Shown here: positions 1 to 8,381 of the stretch, in pieces
How positions within the stretch are numbered: position 1 is the stretch's first letter
Layout: each line of letters begins with the position of its first letter
Assembly: GCF_003852405.1 (NCBI RefSeq)
Contig: NZ_QAJM01000005.1
Coordinates: forward strand, 37,546-101,545
Length of the DNA stretch: 64,000 nt
Source of the DNA: Pseudomonas sp. KBW05
GTDB lineage: Bacteria > Pseudomonadota > Gammaproteobacteria > Pseudomonadales > Pseudomonadaceae
Direction: 5' to 3'
Position numbers and translations under genes: made by a program
The notes under the pieces: generated by a model
What the model was told of the DNA's origin: nothing
Seen by the model: only the letters and a program-made list of their open reading frames with translations
Database searches by the model: none

Positions 1-56
1 TGATGCGCATTCTATACAAATCTCGTAACCGGTCAACCCTTTGATTCAAAAAAGTT

Positions 57-617
57 TTATTTCTTTTCAACGGTGGTGCGCAGATGAGGCCAGGCAGCGC
101 GCAGGTACTGGAGCATGGACCACAGCGTCAGGCCAGCCGCGATCAGCAGCAAGGCGTAGCCCGTCAGGACCCAGAACGAGAAGTCCGACGGGTTGGCCAG
201 CAGGATCACCAGGGCGAGCATCTGCGCAGCGGTTTTCCATTTGCCCATGTTGGACACGGCGACGTGGGCGCGGGCGCCGATTTCGGCCATCCATTCGCGC
301 AGGGCCGAGACAACGATCTCGCGGCCGATGATCACGGCGGCTGGCAGGGTCAGCCATAGGTTGCCGTGCTCCTGCACCAGCAGGACCAGGGCCACGGCCA
401 CCATGAGTTTGTCGGCCACGGGGTCAAGGAACGCGCCAAAGGGCGTGCTTTGTTCCAGGCGGCGGGCCAGGTAGCCGTCGAGCCAGTCGGTTGCGGCCGC
501 AAAGGCGAACACCGAGCTGGAGGCGGCATAACTCCATTCGTACGGCAAATAGAACAACAGAATGAAAATCGGAATGAGCAGGACGCGTAGAACGGTGATC
601 AGATTAGGGATATTCAT
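57..617 (-). CDS. pgsA: CDP-diacylglycerol--glycerol-3-phosphate 3-phosphatidyltransferase
   Basis: Inner-membrane enzyme that makes phosphatidylglycerol phosphate from CDP-diacylglycerol and glycerol-3-phosphate, the committed step to phosphatidylglycerol and cardiolipin. The full CDP-alcohol phosphotransferase signature is visible (D47-G-x2-A-R-x8-G-x3-D-x3-D, numbered from the chosen start), with hydrophobic segments around it and a length of 186 residues, normal for the family. I chose the ATG at 617 because it gives the usual MNIPNLIT N-terminus; a GTG two codons upstream (623) is possible. It is the last gene of a gacA-uvrC-pgsA run, 32 bp after uvrC. The remaining 56 bases to the window edge show no gene. 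Confidence 0.96.
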   Translation of the reverse strand: MNIPNLITVLRVLLIPIFILLFYLPYEWSYAASSSVFAFAAATDWLDGYLARRLEQSTPFGAFLDPVADKLMVAVALVLLVQEHGNLWLTLPAAVIIGREIVVSALREWMAEIGARAHVAVSNMGKWKTAAQMLALVILLANPSDFSFWVLTGYALLLIAAGLTLWSMLQYLRAAWPHLRTTVEKK

Positions 618-649
618 CGGCACAACTGGCTACGAGGTGGAAAGGCATT

Positions 650-2473
650 CTATTCGCTGTGCAGGTTTGCATAAATCAGCTCAGCGAGCTTTTTACTGAT
701 ACCGGGTGCTTTGGCTATTTCGTCAATGCTGGCACGGGATAGCTCCTGCAAGCCACCAAAATGTTTAAGCAAGTCGCGACGTCGCGTCGGGCCAACCCCC
801 GCTACCCCTTCCAGGGTTGAGGTTCGCCGGGTTTTGCCGCGACGGGCGCGGTGCCCGGTAATTGCAAAACGGTGGGCTTCGTCACGAATCTGTTGAATCA
901 GGTGCAGTGCGGGTGAGTCGCCCTTCAAAGTGAACTCATGGGCGGCATCATTCAAGTACAACGTCTCGAAGCCGGCCTTGCGCGTGGCGCCCTTGGCGAC
1001 GCCAAGGAGGATCAGGTCGGGCACTGCCAGCTCGTTGAGCACGTCACGGGCCATGGACAGCTGGCCCTTGCCGCCGTCCACCAGCAGGATATCCGGCAAT
1101 TTGCCCTCGCCGTCCTTCAACTTGCTGAAACGCCGTGTCAGGGCCTGGTGCATGGCGGCGTAGTCATCGCCGGCGGTGACACCTTCGATGTTGTAGCGCC
1201 GGTAGTCGGACTTGATGGGCCCTTCCGGCCCGAACACCACGCAGGAGGCCACGGTGGCCTCGCCGCTGGAGTGGCTGATGTCGTAGCACTCCAGACGTTG
1301 CGGTGGCTCGTCCAGGTTGAGGACTTCGGCCAGGGCGTCGAAGCGTGCGGCGACGTGCTGTCGATTGGCCAGGCGTGCGCTCAGGGCCTGCTCGGCGTTG
1401 GTCACCGCCAACGTTTGCCAGCGGGCACGGGTGCCGCGTACGCGGTGACTGATGTCCAGCTCGCGGCCGCGCAGTTCGTGGATCGCCGCGATCAGCGTGG
1501 GGAAGTCTTCGTGCACCACGTTGACGATCAGCTCGGACGGCAAGTCGCGCTCAGGACTGCTGACGTAGTACTGGCCAAGGAACGCAGCCATGACTTCAGC
1601 CACGTCCTCATCGATACCGGTCTGCGGGAAGAAGTTCTTGCTGCCCAGCACCCGACCGCCACGCACGCTGATCAGGTGCACACAGGCACCACCGGGGTTG
1701 ACGAAGGCTGCGATCACATCAACGTCGCCGGTGCCACCTTCCATGCTCTGCTGGTCCTGCACGCGGCGTAGCAGGGAGATCTGGTCGCGCAACTCGGCGG
1801 CGCGCTCGAAATCCAGGGTGCTGGCGGCCTGCTCCATGGCGGCGGATAGTTCATCGGTCAACGCATTGCTACGCCCTTCGAGGAACATCACCGAATGGCG
1901 CACATCTTCGGCGTACTCGGCGGGGTCAACCAGGCCCACGCACGGCGCCTTGCAGCGCTTGATCTGGTATTGCAGGCACGGCCGAGTGCGGTTCTTGTAG
2001 AAGCTGTCTTCGCACTGGCGCACAAAAAAGGTCTTTTGCAGCAGGCTCAGGCTCTCGCGGATCGCGCCGGCGCTGGGATACGGGCCGAAGTACTTGCCCT
2101 TCTGCTTCTTCGCCCCACGGTGAATGCTCAGGCGTGGGAAGTTGCCGTCGGATAAAAACACGTAGGGGTAGGATTTATCGTCGCGCAGCAGGATGTTGTA
2201 GGGCGGCCGCCATTCCTTGATCAGCGTCTGCTCAAGCAACAGCGCTTCGGTCTCGTTGGCGGTGATGGTGGTTTCGACCTGGGCGATACGTGCGACCAAT
2301 GCCGCCGTCTTGGGCGCCAGGCCGCTCTTGCGAAAATAGCTCGCCAGGCGGTTCTTCAGGTTCTTGGCTTTACCGACGTAAAGCAGGCGGGCCTCGCTGT
2401 CGAACATGCGGTACACGCCAGGGCGGCCACTGCAGGTTGAGAGAAAGGCACTCGGATCAAACGGCGTGGTCAT
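650..2473 (-). CDS. uvrC: Excinuclease ABC subunit C
   Basis: Nuclease subunit of UvrABC nucleotide excision repair; it cuts on both sides of a lesion marked by UvrB. The 607 residues show the N-terminal GIY-YIG domain (residues about 16-55, with PGVYRM and [13 protein letters not shown]), a cysteine cluster around 148-178, a UVR motif near 205-240 ([13 protein letters not shown]), the C-terminal RNase H-like endonuclease domain, and two terminal helix-hairpin-helix motifs ([11 protein letters not shown] and [12 protein letters not shown]). The start codon lies one base after the gacA stop, so the two genes are co-transcribed and possibly translationally coupled. The same uvrY-uvrC linkage is known in enterobacteria. 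Confidence 0.97.
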   Translation of the reverse strand: MTTPFDPSAFLSTCSGRPGVYRMFDSEARLLYVGKAKNLKNRLASYFRKSGLAPKTAALVARIAQVETTITANETEALLLEQTLIKEWRPPYNILLRDDKSYPYVFLSDGNFPRLSIHRGAKKQKGKYFGPYPSAGAIRESLSLLQKTFFVRQCEDSFYKNRTRPCLQYQIKRCKAPCVGLVDPAEYAEDVRHSVMFLEGRSNALTDELSAAMEQAASTLDFERAAELRDQISLLRRVQDQQSMEGGTGDVDVIAAFVNPGGACVHLISVRGGRVLGSKNFFPQTGIDEDVAEVMAAFLGQYYVSSPERDLPSELIVNVVHEDFPTLIAAIHELRGRELDISHRVRGTRARWQTLAVTNAEQALSARLANRQHVAARFDALAEVLNLDEPPQRLECYDISHSSGEATVASCVVFGPEGPIKSDYRRYNIEGVTAGDDYAAMHQALTRRFSKLKDGEGKLPDILLVDGGKGQLSMARDVLNELAVPDLILLGVAKGATRKAGFETLYLNDAAHEFTLKGDSPALHLIQQIRDEAHRFAITGHRARRGKTRRTSTLEGVAGVGPTRRRDLLKHFGGLQELSRASIDEIAKAPGISKKLAELIYANLHSE

Positions 2474-2474
2474 G

Positions 2475-3116
2475 TCAGGCGCTGGCGTCCACCATGCCGT
2501 GGCGCACCGCGAGCAGGGTCAGTTCAACATCACTGCTGATGGTGAGTTTCTCGAAGATGCGATAGCGGTAGGTGTTGACGGTCTTGGGCGACAGGCACAG
2601 CTTGTCCGAGATCGTCTGCACCTTCTGGCAGCCAACGATCATCAAGGCAATCTGGATTTCCCGCTCCGACAGCGCATCAAAGGGCGAGTCACTGACGGGC
2701 TGGAAGGATTTGATCGCCAACTGCTGGGCAATCTGCGGGCTGATGTAGCGCTGACCGGCAAATACCAGGCGAATGGCTTGCACCATCTCGGCCAAGCCTG
2801 CGCCCTTGGTCAGGTAACCCGCCGCCCCGGCCTGCAACAGGCGTGTAGGGAACGGATCTTCCTCGCACACTGTCACCACCACGACCTTGATGTCCGGGTG
2901 GCTGCGCAACAACTTGGTCGTTGCGCCAAGACCGCCGATCCCCGGCATCTTGACGTCCATCAACACCACATCGGGTTTCAACTCCCGCGCCTTGATCAGG
3001 GACTCTTCCCCGGACTCAGCCTGGCCGACTACTTGCAGGCCATCGATGTCAGCCAGCATTCGTGTAATGCCTGTACGAACGAGATCATGGTCATCGACTA
3101 CTAGCACCCTAATCAA
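2475..3116 (-). CDS. gacA: Response regulator GacA
   Basis: Global activator of secondary metabolism and the Rsm small RNAs, phosphorylated by GacS. The receiver domain has the acidic pair D8-D9 and phospho-acceptor D54 (VLMDVKMPG). The C-terminal LuxR-type helix-turn-helix ([17 protein letters not shown]) is complete. The open frame extends upstream to 3191, but the protein proper starts at a TTG (3116) giving [11 protein letters not shown] and 213 residues, the usual GacA length; a TTG start is common for gacA in this genus. uvrC and pgsA follow directly. The sensor gacS is not in the window. Confidence 0.96.
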   Translation of the reverse strand: MIRVLVVDDHDLVRTGITRMLADIDGLQVVGQAESGEESLIKARELKPDVVLMDVKMPGIGGLGATTKLLRSHPDIKVVVVTVCEEDPFPTRLLQAGAAGYLTKGAGLAEMVQAIRLVFAGQRYISPQIAQQLAIKSFQPVSDSPFDALSEREIQIALMIVGCQKVQTISDKLCLSPKTVNTYRYRIFEKLTISSDVELTLLAVRHGMVDASA

Positions 3117-3267
3117 GCAGACACCTCGCGATATGGTCTTATAGGTTGCTGAACACCTTAGCAAAAAACCAAGGCGCAGACCTAGCTGCACGCGTCATAT
3201 ATATAGTGTTTGAATGCACCGCACTCGCCCGCAGAATGGCAGGCGGCCCGGTTTGCGGAGTAAAAGC

Positions 3268-3633
3268 TCAGGAATCCTGGGGTTGCACCTTGGCTTTGCC
3301 ATTGAAAGAAGATGAATGCTCGGCCAGGGTTGAAGTCAAACGGCGAATAGCATCCTGGTCCTCCTTGAACATTGCGCGATAATCGCCCAATACCTTTTCT
3401 TCAACTTGGCTCAAATTTTCCAATTGAATCGGCGTGGCATTCCCGGTCAACACGTACAGGATATCCACACCTCTTTCGGCGACACGAGACAAGTAGTCCG
3501 CTTTAGGCGCACGCCCTCCACTTTCGTATTTACCTTGTGCGTTGGCTTCGACGCCTCCTATCTCACCAAAAACTTTTTGCGACAGGCCAAGTCGCTCTCT
3601 TTCTTGCCTCAAACGCGAACCGATTCCACTCAT
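3268..3633 (-). CDS. XRE-family transcriptional regulator
   Basis: Small DNA-binding protein of 121 residues with an N-terminal helix-turn-helix of the cro/CI type (GSRLRQERERLGLSQKVFGEIGGVEANAQGKYE split over residues 5-38) and a C-terminal part without a recognised enzymatic domain, rich in charged residues. I chose the ATG at 3633 (MSGIGSRL) because the domain starts there; the frame is open further upstream. It is divergent from the gp16-like gene at 3716, and the 82-bp gap carries short inverted segments such as CACC-N6-GGTG that could be an operator. Phage repressors have this architecture, so an origin as a domesticated phage regulator is an inference. Confidence 0.85.
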   Translation of the reverse strand: MSGIGSRLRQERERLGLSQKVFGEIGGVEANAQGKYESGGRAPKADYLSRVAERGVDILYVLTGNATPIQLENLSQVEEKVLGDYRAMFKEDQDAIRRLTSTLAEHSSSFNGKAKVQPQDS

Positions 3634-3715
3634 TTGGATGTATGATCCTATTTGGCACACCCCAAGAGGTGACACACTCATCTCTTTGTTAAACGAACTT
3701 GAACGGTTTTGAACT

Positions 3716-3955
3716 ATGCCCGGAATCCGTACTGCTGCACAAGCCAAGGCCTGGCTGGAACATCAAGGAAAGTCAGTTCAAGCGTTCGCCCGTGAACATG
3801 GCGTTGATCCGGCAACCACCTATCAAGTGCTCGCTGGGCGCAAAAAGGGACGGCGTGGTGAGGCCCACAAGGTAGCGGTCCTTCTGGGCATGAAAGAAGG
3901 GATCATCCTTTCTGAGGCTGATGGCCAAAACAACGATCAGGAAGTCGTCTCCTGA
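3716..3955 (+). CDS. BcepMu gp16-like DNA-binding protein
   Basis: A 79-residue protein resembling the phage-associated BcepMu gp16 family: an N-terminal AQAKAWLEHQGKSVQAFA segment followed by a helix-turn-helix-like GVDPATTYQVLAGRKKGRRGEAHKVAVLLG. Family members sit next to XRE repressors in Mu-like phages and also stand alone in Pseudomonas chromosomes. Here it is divergent from such a regulator, just upstream of gacA. No clear Shine-Dalgarno sequence precedes the ATG. No phage structural or integration gene is nearby, so this looks like a stable remnant or domesticated pair. The exact role is unknown. Confidence 0.75.
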   Translation: MPGIRTAAQAKAWLEHQGKSVQAFAREHGVDPATTYQVLAGRKKGRRGEAHKVAVLLGMKEGIILSEADGQNNDQEVVS

Positions 3956-3989
3956 AGGCAGTATGCGCTTATTAGGATTTGGTGCAGGT

Positions 3990-4421
3990 TTAGCTTGAGA
4001 GGCAAACGCGCTCCATACGCCAAAAGCAATCTTCCTCACCGACGATGCTCAGGCCCTTGCGCTGATAGAGCCGTTTCGCCGGGTTGGTCTTGAATACGGT
4101 CAAGCGCAACAAGCCCTGTGGGCACGCCTTGAGCGCCATCTGCTCCAGCACCCAACTGCCTGCGCCCTGCTTGCGACAGCTTTCGAGCAGATGCAGTTCG
4201 CGGATATACAACGCGTGCCTGTCACGACTCAGGCTGATAAAACCCAGGACACAGTCGTCGCGGCAAATCAGCCAGTTTTCCCGACCGGCCCACGCCGTAT
4301 CAAAACCATCGTTGGACCACAGCAGGCCATATTGCGCGTAGTAGCCGCTCATGGCCTCGTGGGTCAGTGTGCGTGCGAATGTCAGGTCGCGATCCGTCGC
4401 TGCGCGCAGGTGGAATGCCAT
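3990..4421 (-). CDS. GNAT family N-acetyltransferase
   Basis: Probable acetyl-CoA-dependent N-acetyltransferase of 143 residues. The GNAT fold is visible as an N-terminal FHLRAATDRDLTFAR strand-helix, the central beta-4 strand LYIRELHLLES and the acetyl-CoA loop CRKQGAGSWVLEQM (Q/R-x-x-G-x-G/A pattern), then TVFKTNPAKRLYQRKGL typical of motif B. The substrate cannot be deduced. The start codon lies immediately next to the stop of the upstream CN-hydrolase gene (4422), so the two form a tight operon. Confidence 0.88.
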   Translation of the reverse strand: MAFHLRAATDRDLTFARTLTHEAMSGYYAQYGLLWSNDGFDTAWAGRENWLICRDDCVLGFISLSRDRHALYIRELHLLESCRKQGAGSWVLEQMALKACPQGLLRLTVFKTNPAKRLYQRKGLSIVGEEDCFWRMERVCLSS

Positions 4422-5171
4422 TTACAGAGCCACCACTTGGCCAGACCACTGCCCGCTTTCGCGGCGGGCTATCACCAATGCGTCCCCCGCCCCCGGCACC
4501 GCAGCCAGCAAGCTGCCATCACCGGCCCAGATCGCACTGCGACCCGCGCACACGTAGCCGCCGGATGGACCACCATGATTGGCCATCAACACCAACAGGC
4601 CATGCTCGGCGGCGTAGCCCTGCAGCAGGGCACTGTCCGTCGCGTAGCCGCCTTCGCTGATCAAGACACCAGCGGCGTACACACTTGCCCGCGCTTCGAC
4701 AGCAGCAAGCGGATGACTCGCGTGGGAAAAGTCTGCACACACCGCCAGCGCAATCCGCTCGCCACCCAAATCGAGTACAGCCCCGCCTTGCCCTGGGACA
4801 AATGCAACTTCTTCACCAGGATGCAGGTGCTGCTTGGTGTACACCGCCAAGGAACCGTCTGCGCCCAACACCAATGCGCCGATCGATACACCGGCCCCAG
4901 GCGCCAAACGAATCGGCATCCCCACTACCGCCGTCAAGCGGAGCGCCTGCGCCATCTCACGCAGTGGCGCCAGTACCACGTCATCCAGGGCGATTGCCAA
5001 CCCGGCGGCCAATGACGGCTCATAGCCTGTCAACGACAACTCTGGAAACACCAACACCTGCACACCGTGCTCCGCTGCCACACGCATGAAGGCCAAGTGC
5101 CGCTGGAGATTGGCCGGTATGTCGCCCGCAATGGCGATCGTTTGAGCAGCAGCAAGGGCAAAGGCAGTCAT
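4422..5171 (-). CDS. Carbon-nitrogen hydrolase (nitrilase superfamily)
   Basis: Amidase or nitrilase-type enzyme of 249 residues. The catalytic triad of the superfamily is visible: E44 (VFPELSLTGYE), K113 (YTKQHLHPGE) and C145 (LAVCADFSH). The segment VPGQGGAVLDLGGERIALAVC is typical of the omega-amidase/N-carbamoylase branches. The substrate is unknown. It is the first gene of a two-gene unit with the GNAT gene. It is distinct from the second nitrilase-family gene of this window at 17310. Confidence 0.88.
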   Translation of the reverse strand: MTAFALAAAQTIAIAGDIPANLQRHLAFMRVAAEHGVQVLVFPELSLTGYEPSLAAGLAIALDDVVLAPLREMAQALRLTAVVGMPIRLAPGAGVSIGALVLGADGSLAVYTKQHLHPGEEVAFVPGQGGAVLDLGGERIALAVCADFSHASHPLAAVEARASVYAAGVLISEGGYATDSALLQGYAAEHGLLVLMANHGGPSGGYVCAGRSAIWAGDGSLLAAVPGAGDALVIARRESGQWSGQVVAL

Positions 5172-5313
5172 GGTCGCGTCCCGGCAATCATTATCTAAGT
5201 GTTACAAGCATATCTTGGTCCATAGCGGTAAGTACCCCCACGCCATAGAAATTACTGATTGAATCCTCCTGCGTGCCTCTAGTAAGCTCCCCTCCATTAC
5301 TTGGAGACACAAC

Positions 5314-5448
5314 ATGTTGCAACTCACCCACACTCAGGTTTGCCCTGCTGCCAGCGCCCTGCGCTCGGTGTCGGCTACCCGTGTGAGCGGTTCGAGCGCG
5401 GCTGTAAGCTTTTATTTTGGGTATTGGTTTAGCCACTGGCGCGCCTGA
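5314..5448 (+). CDS. Aromatic-rich leader peptide (leader 1) upstream of aroF
   Basis: Short ORF of 44 codons preceded by GGAG at 5303-5306. The first 30 codons are ordinary, but the end encodes SFYFGYWFSHWRA, with seven aromatic residues (Phe, Tyr, Trp) in eleven positions just before the stop. It is followed 52 bp later by a perfect rho-independent terminator (5501-5537) and then by the DAHP synthase gene. This arrangement is that of a transcription-attenuation leader in which ribosome stalling at Phe/Tyr/Trp codons would set read-through. The function is inferred from position and composition. Confidence 0.7.
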   Translation: MLQLTHTQVCPAASALRSVSATRVSGSSAAVSFYFGYWFSHWRA

Positions 5449-5500
5449 TACCTGAAATCGGCGCCCACTACTCAAGGGGTCGCCTGCCAGAGAAATCTAA

Positions 5501-5537
5501 CCCCCGGTCGGCTCCCCGACCGGGGGTTTTGTTTTTT
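5501..5537 (+). terminator. Intrinsic terminator / probable attenuator before aroF
   Basis: Perfect 11-bp stem CCCCCGGTCGG / CCGACCGGGGG (5501-5511 and 5516-5526) with a CTCC loop, then TTTTGTTTTTT. It lies between leader ORF 1 and leader ORF 2 and so would stop transcripts before aroF unless an alternative fold forms. Confidence 0.9.
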
Positions 5538-5581
5538 CAGACTCTCAAAAAATTTCGTAAGAACACTTAAGGAATCACGAC

Positions 5582-5734
5582 ATGAACTACGCCACCTATT
5601 ACCGCTACGACACATCCACTGCATGGCGATTTAGCAAGCTCCGTTCGGGACAGCCTGCCGCCTCCGATCGGTCACCTATTGGTGGCAAGCCAACACACGT
5701 AGCCGATACGGCCAATTGTCGAACACCCCAGTAG
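5582..5734 (+). CDS. Tyrosine-rich leader peptide (leader 2) upstream of aroF
   Basis: Short ORF of 50 codons with AAGGA at 5569-5573, eight bases before the ATG. It begins MNYATYYRYDTSTAWRF: four Tyr in the first nine residues, then Trp and Phe, with no further aromatic residue. Its TAG stop (5732-5734) overlaps the first base of a long hairpin that ends just before the aroF ribosome binding site. Together with leader 1 it suggests a two-stage aromatic amino acid sensing region. I infer a regulatory peptide; it could also be a small functional protein. Confidence 0.65.
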   Translation: MNYATYYRYDTSTAWRFSKLRSGQPAASDRSPIGGKPTHVADTANCRTPQ

Positions 5735-5769
5735 GGCCAAGCGCGCGGGAATAACCCGCCGCTTGCCCA
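5734..5769 (+). promoter_or_regulatory. Strong hairpin abutting the aroF ribosome binding site
   Basis: GGGC(C)AAGCG(C)GCGGG pairs with CCCGC-CGCTT-GCCC around an AATAA loop: 14 base pairs with two bulged C residues. No U-run follows, so it is not a canonical terminator. It starts at the leader-2 stop codon and ends directly before AGGAAG, the Shine-Dalgarno sequence of aroF, so ribosome position on leader 2 would decide whether it can form. Confidence 0.7.
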
Positions 5770-5782
5770 GGAAGCCTTGAAT

Positions 5783-6850
5783 ATGAACTCTGCCACCGCC
5801 GCTCTGCCTCTTTCTGCCCTGAACAGCGCCAATGAAGCCCTGACCCAGCGCCTGCCCAGCTCCCTTGAGCTCAAGCACCAACTGCCCCTCAGCCCGTTCC
5901 TCAACGAGCAGATCCACGCCCATCGCCAAGCCGTGCGCGCCATCCTCAATGGCGAAGATAAGCGTTTGCTGGTGATTGTCGGCCCGTGTTCGATCCACGA
6001 TCCGGAATCGGCCATGGAATACGCACGCAACCTGAAGAAACTGGCCCTGGAAGTCAGTGACCAGATGCTGTTGGTAATCCGCGCCTACGTCGAAAAACCC
6101 CGTACCACCATCGGCTGGAAAGGCCTGGCCTACGACCCGCACCTGGATGGCAGCGACGACATGGCCGCCGGCCTCACCCTGTCACGTCAATTGATGCGCG
6201 AAATGCTGCGCCTGGGCCTGCCGGTCGCCACCGAACTGCTGCAACCCATGGCCGCCGGCTACTTCGATGACCTGCTCAGTTGGGTGGCGATTGGCGCGCG
6301 CACCACCGAGTCGCAGATCCACCGCGAGATGGCCAGCGGCCTGGGCATGCCCGTGGGCTTCAAGAACGGCACCGACGGCGGCGTCGCGATTGCCTGTGAT
6401 GCGATGCGCTCGGCCTCCCACCCACACCGCCACTTCGGCGTCGACAGCCAGGGCCATCCGGCGATCATCCAGACCCCGGGCAACCCCGACACCCACCTGG
6501 TATTGCGCGGCGGTCACCGTGGGCCGAACTACGATGTGCAGAGCGTGGCGCAGGTGAAGCACGACCTGGGCAAATCCAAGGTGGCGGCGCGGATCATGGT
6601 CGATTGCAGCCATGCCAACAGTGGCAAAGACCCCTTGCGTCAGCCGGCGGTGTTCAACGAGGTGCTGGAGCAGCGCCTGCTAGGCGACACCTCGCTGATC
6701 GGCATGATGCTGGAAAGCCATTTGTTCGAAGGTTGCCAGCCGCTGGGCGCGTCGATGAAATACGGCGTGTCGGTCACCGATGGTTGCCTGGGCTGGGACG
6801 CCACCGAGCAACTGTTGCGCAGCGCGGCAGAGCGGTTGCGGGCAAAATGA
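5783..6850 (+). CDS. aroF: 3-deoxy-7-phosphoheptulonate (DAHP) synthase, class I
   Basis: First enzyme of the shikimate pathway: condenses phosphoenolpyruvate and erythrose-4-phosphate. The 355 residues match the AroFGH type, with the signatures VGPCSIHDPE, RAYVEKPRTTIGWKGL, ARTTESQIHREMASG, KNGTDG, LRGG and DCSHANSGKD. I prefer the ATG at 5783 (spacing of eight from AGGAAG) over the TTG at 5777 used by the longest open frame. Which aromatic amino acid inhibits it is not visible, but the Tyr-rich leader 2 hints at a Tyr-regulated isozyme. It is preceded by about 470 bp of leader region with an attenuator. Confidence 0.95.
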   Translation: MNSATAALPLSALNSANEALTQRLPSSLELKHQLPLSPFLNEQIHAHRQAVRAILNGEDKRLLVIVGPCSIHDPESAMEYARNLKKLALEVSDQMLLVIRAYVEKPRTTIGWKGLAYDPHLDGSDDMAAGLTLSRQLMREMLRLGLPVATELLQPMAAGYFDDLLSWVAIGARTTESQIHREMASGLGMPVGFKNGTDGGVAIACDAMRSASHPHRHFGVDSQGHPAIIQTPGNPDTHLVLRGGHRGPNYDVQSVAQVKHDLGKSKVAARIMVDCSHANSGKDPLRQPAVFNEVLEQRLLGDTSLIGMMLESHLFEGCQPLGASMKYGVSVTDGCLGWDATEQLLRSAAERLRAK

Positions 6851-7019
6851 CGCGTTGAGTTCAACCGGTGGGAGCGGCAGTGCGACGCGCGCCCTCCCAC
6901 GGATCGACCAAGGCGATTCGTGATCTGCGGTAAAGAGTCCTTTTCGGACTTGGCGGTTTTTCCGAAGGAACGGCAGGCGGATACTCAGCGCCATTGTCCA
7001 CACCCTTCTGGAGTTACCG

Positions 7020-7838
7020 ATGTCTACCCCCACGCAAACCGTTCCGGCCTTCGGCCTCGGCACCTTCCGCTTGCAAGGCAAGGTGGTGATCGATTCCGTG
7101 AGTACTGGCCTGGAACTGGGCTACCGCGTCATCGATACCGCGCAGATCTATGAGAACGAAGCCGATGTTGGCCAGGCGATCGCCGACAGCGGCATCCCGC
7201 GCGACGAGCTGTTCATCACCAGCAAGATCTGGATCGCGCACTTCGCCGAAGGCCAGTTGATCCCCAGCCTGCGCGAAAGCCTGCGCAAATTGCAGACCGA
7301 TTATCTCGACCTGACCCTGATCCACTGGCCATCGCCGGAAGACCAAGTGCCCGTCGCCGAATTCATGGGGCAGCTGCTCGAAGCCAAGCGCCTGGGCCTG
7401 ACACGCCAGATCGGCGTTTCCAACTTCACCGTAGACCTGATGAAACAGGCGATTGCCGCAGTGGGCGCAGAAAACATCGCCACCCACCAGATCGAACTGC
7501 ACCCGTACCTGCAAAACCGCAAGGTCGTGGACTTCGCCAGCGCCAACGGCATCCACATCACCTCCTACATGACCCTGGCCTACGGCGAAGTGCTGAAAGA
7601 TCCGCTAATCCAGCAGATCGCCGAGCGCCACCAGGCCACTGCAGCACAAGTCACGCTGGCCTGGGCGATGCAACTGGGCTACGCAGTGATCCCGTCATCC
7701 ACCCAGCGCGCCAACCTGGAAAGCAACCTCAAGGCGCAGCAACTGACCTTGAGTGCCGCTGATATGGCGCAAATTGCCACTCTGGAGCGTGGCCATCGTC
7801 TGACCAGCCCCAAGGGCATCGCGCCCCAGTGGGACTAA
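7020..7838 (+). CDS. dkgB: 2,5-didehydrogluconate reductase DkgB (aldo/keto reductase)
   Basis: NADPH-dependent aldo/keto reductase of 272 residues, very close in motif layout to E. coli DkgB/Yaf[37 protein letters not shown] (Asp and Tyr of the catalytic tetrad), FITSKIW (Lys) and LTLIHWPSP (His). The cofactor-binding end [14 protein letters not shown] is present. Family members reduce 2,5-diketogluconate, methylglyoxal and other carbonyls. Its stop overlaps by four bases the stop of the convergent receiver-like gene. The 170-bp gap after aroF has a small hairpin (AGTCC-TTTTC-GGACT near 6935) and a degenerate REP-like stretch, with no clear terminator. Confidence 0.93.
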   Translation: MSTPTQTVPAFGLGTFRLQGKVVIDSVSTGLELGYRVIDTAQIYENEADVGQAIADSGIPRDELFITSKIWIAHFAEGQLIPSLRESLRKLQTDYLDLTLIHWPSPEDQVPVAEFMGQLLEAKRLGLTRQIGVSNFTVDLMKQAIAAVGAENIATHQIELHPYLQNRKVVDFASANGIHITSYMTLAYGEVLKDPLIQQIAERHQATAAQVTLAWAMQLGYAVIPSSTQRANLESNLKAQQLTLSAADMAQIATLERGHRLTSPKGIAPQWD

Positions 7839-8257
7839 ACCCCAGCGACAGGCGTTCGGGACAGCTCACGTAGCCAGGGCAATACCCGCAGGCCGCTGGC
7901 GGCCGCGGGCGGGTCGATGATGTCCATGAAGTGTTCGAGGTTGACGTTGTCCGGCACGCCCGGCAGCCGTACCAGCACCGCCGGCGTGACACCGGCGGGA
8001 TTGCCCAGGTCCAGGTGATCGTAGACCAGCACATGGCGCACCTTGGGCGGTGGCCCCTCGACATGGGCCGCCAGCCCCGCATTGATGATCAGTACATCGA
8101 ACGGCTCAGCCGGGATAGCAGTGAGCACCTGCACCTCGTCGAAGGTTTGCACTGGCACGATCCGGTGATATCCCAGTTGATTGAGCATTTTCTCGATGTA
8201 CAGCCGCTGCAGATGCAGCTCATCGGCAATCAGGATAGTCAGTGCTTTATTTGGCAT
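7835..8257 (-). CDS. Degenerate receiver-domain protein (no phospho-acceptor Asp)
   Basis: A stand-alone protein of 140 residues with a receiver-like fold: [19 protein letters not shown] (acidic D12-E13), then FDVLIINAG where a true receiver has Asp after the third strand; here it is N59. The conserved Lys near the C-terminal end is also not evident. I chose the ATG at 8257 ([13 protein letters not shown]). It lies 124 bp downstream of the hybrid kinase gene on the same strand, so it may act with that system as a non-phosphorylated or accessory receiver. A C-terminal domain is not recognisable. Confidence 0.7.
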   Translation of the reverse strand: MPNKALTILIADELHLQRLYIEKMLNQLGYHRIVPVQTFDEVQVLTAIPAEPFDVLIINAGLAAHVEGPPPKVRHVLVYDHLDLGNPAGVTPAVLVRLPGVPDNVNLEHFMDIIDPPAAASGLRVLPWLRELSRTPVAGV

Positions 8258-8381
8258 GGCAAACCCCTGGGTAGGCAGTGCTCGACAGTGAGCGCAGGCC
8301 ATTTTCCAGACATAGGCCGACGGCAAAATCAGGCATGTTCCCTCTTTGCGTAGGGGGTTTCCCAAACCAGCCGAACGGTGA

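Noticed and set aside
1-56. A tRNA gene downstream of pgsA, as often seen in the genus
   Set aside because: The 56 bases at the window edge do not contain a cloverleaf; any tRNA would be outside.
3268-3955. A prophage near gacA
   Set aside because: Only two small regulators are present; there are no integration, packaging or structural genes.
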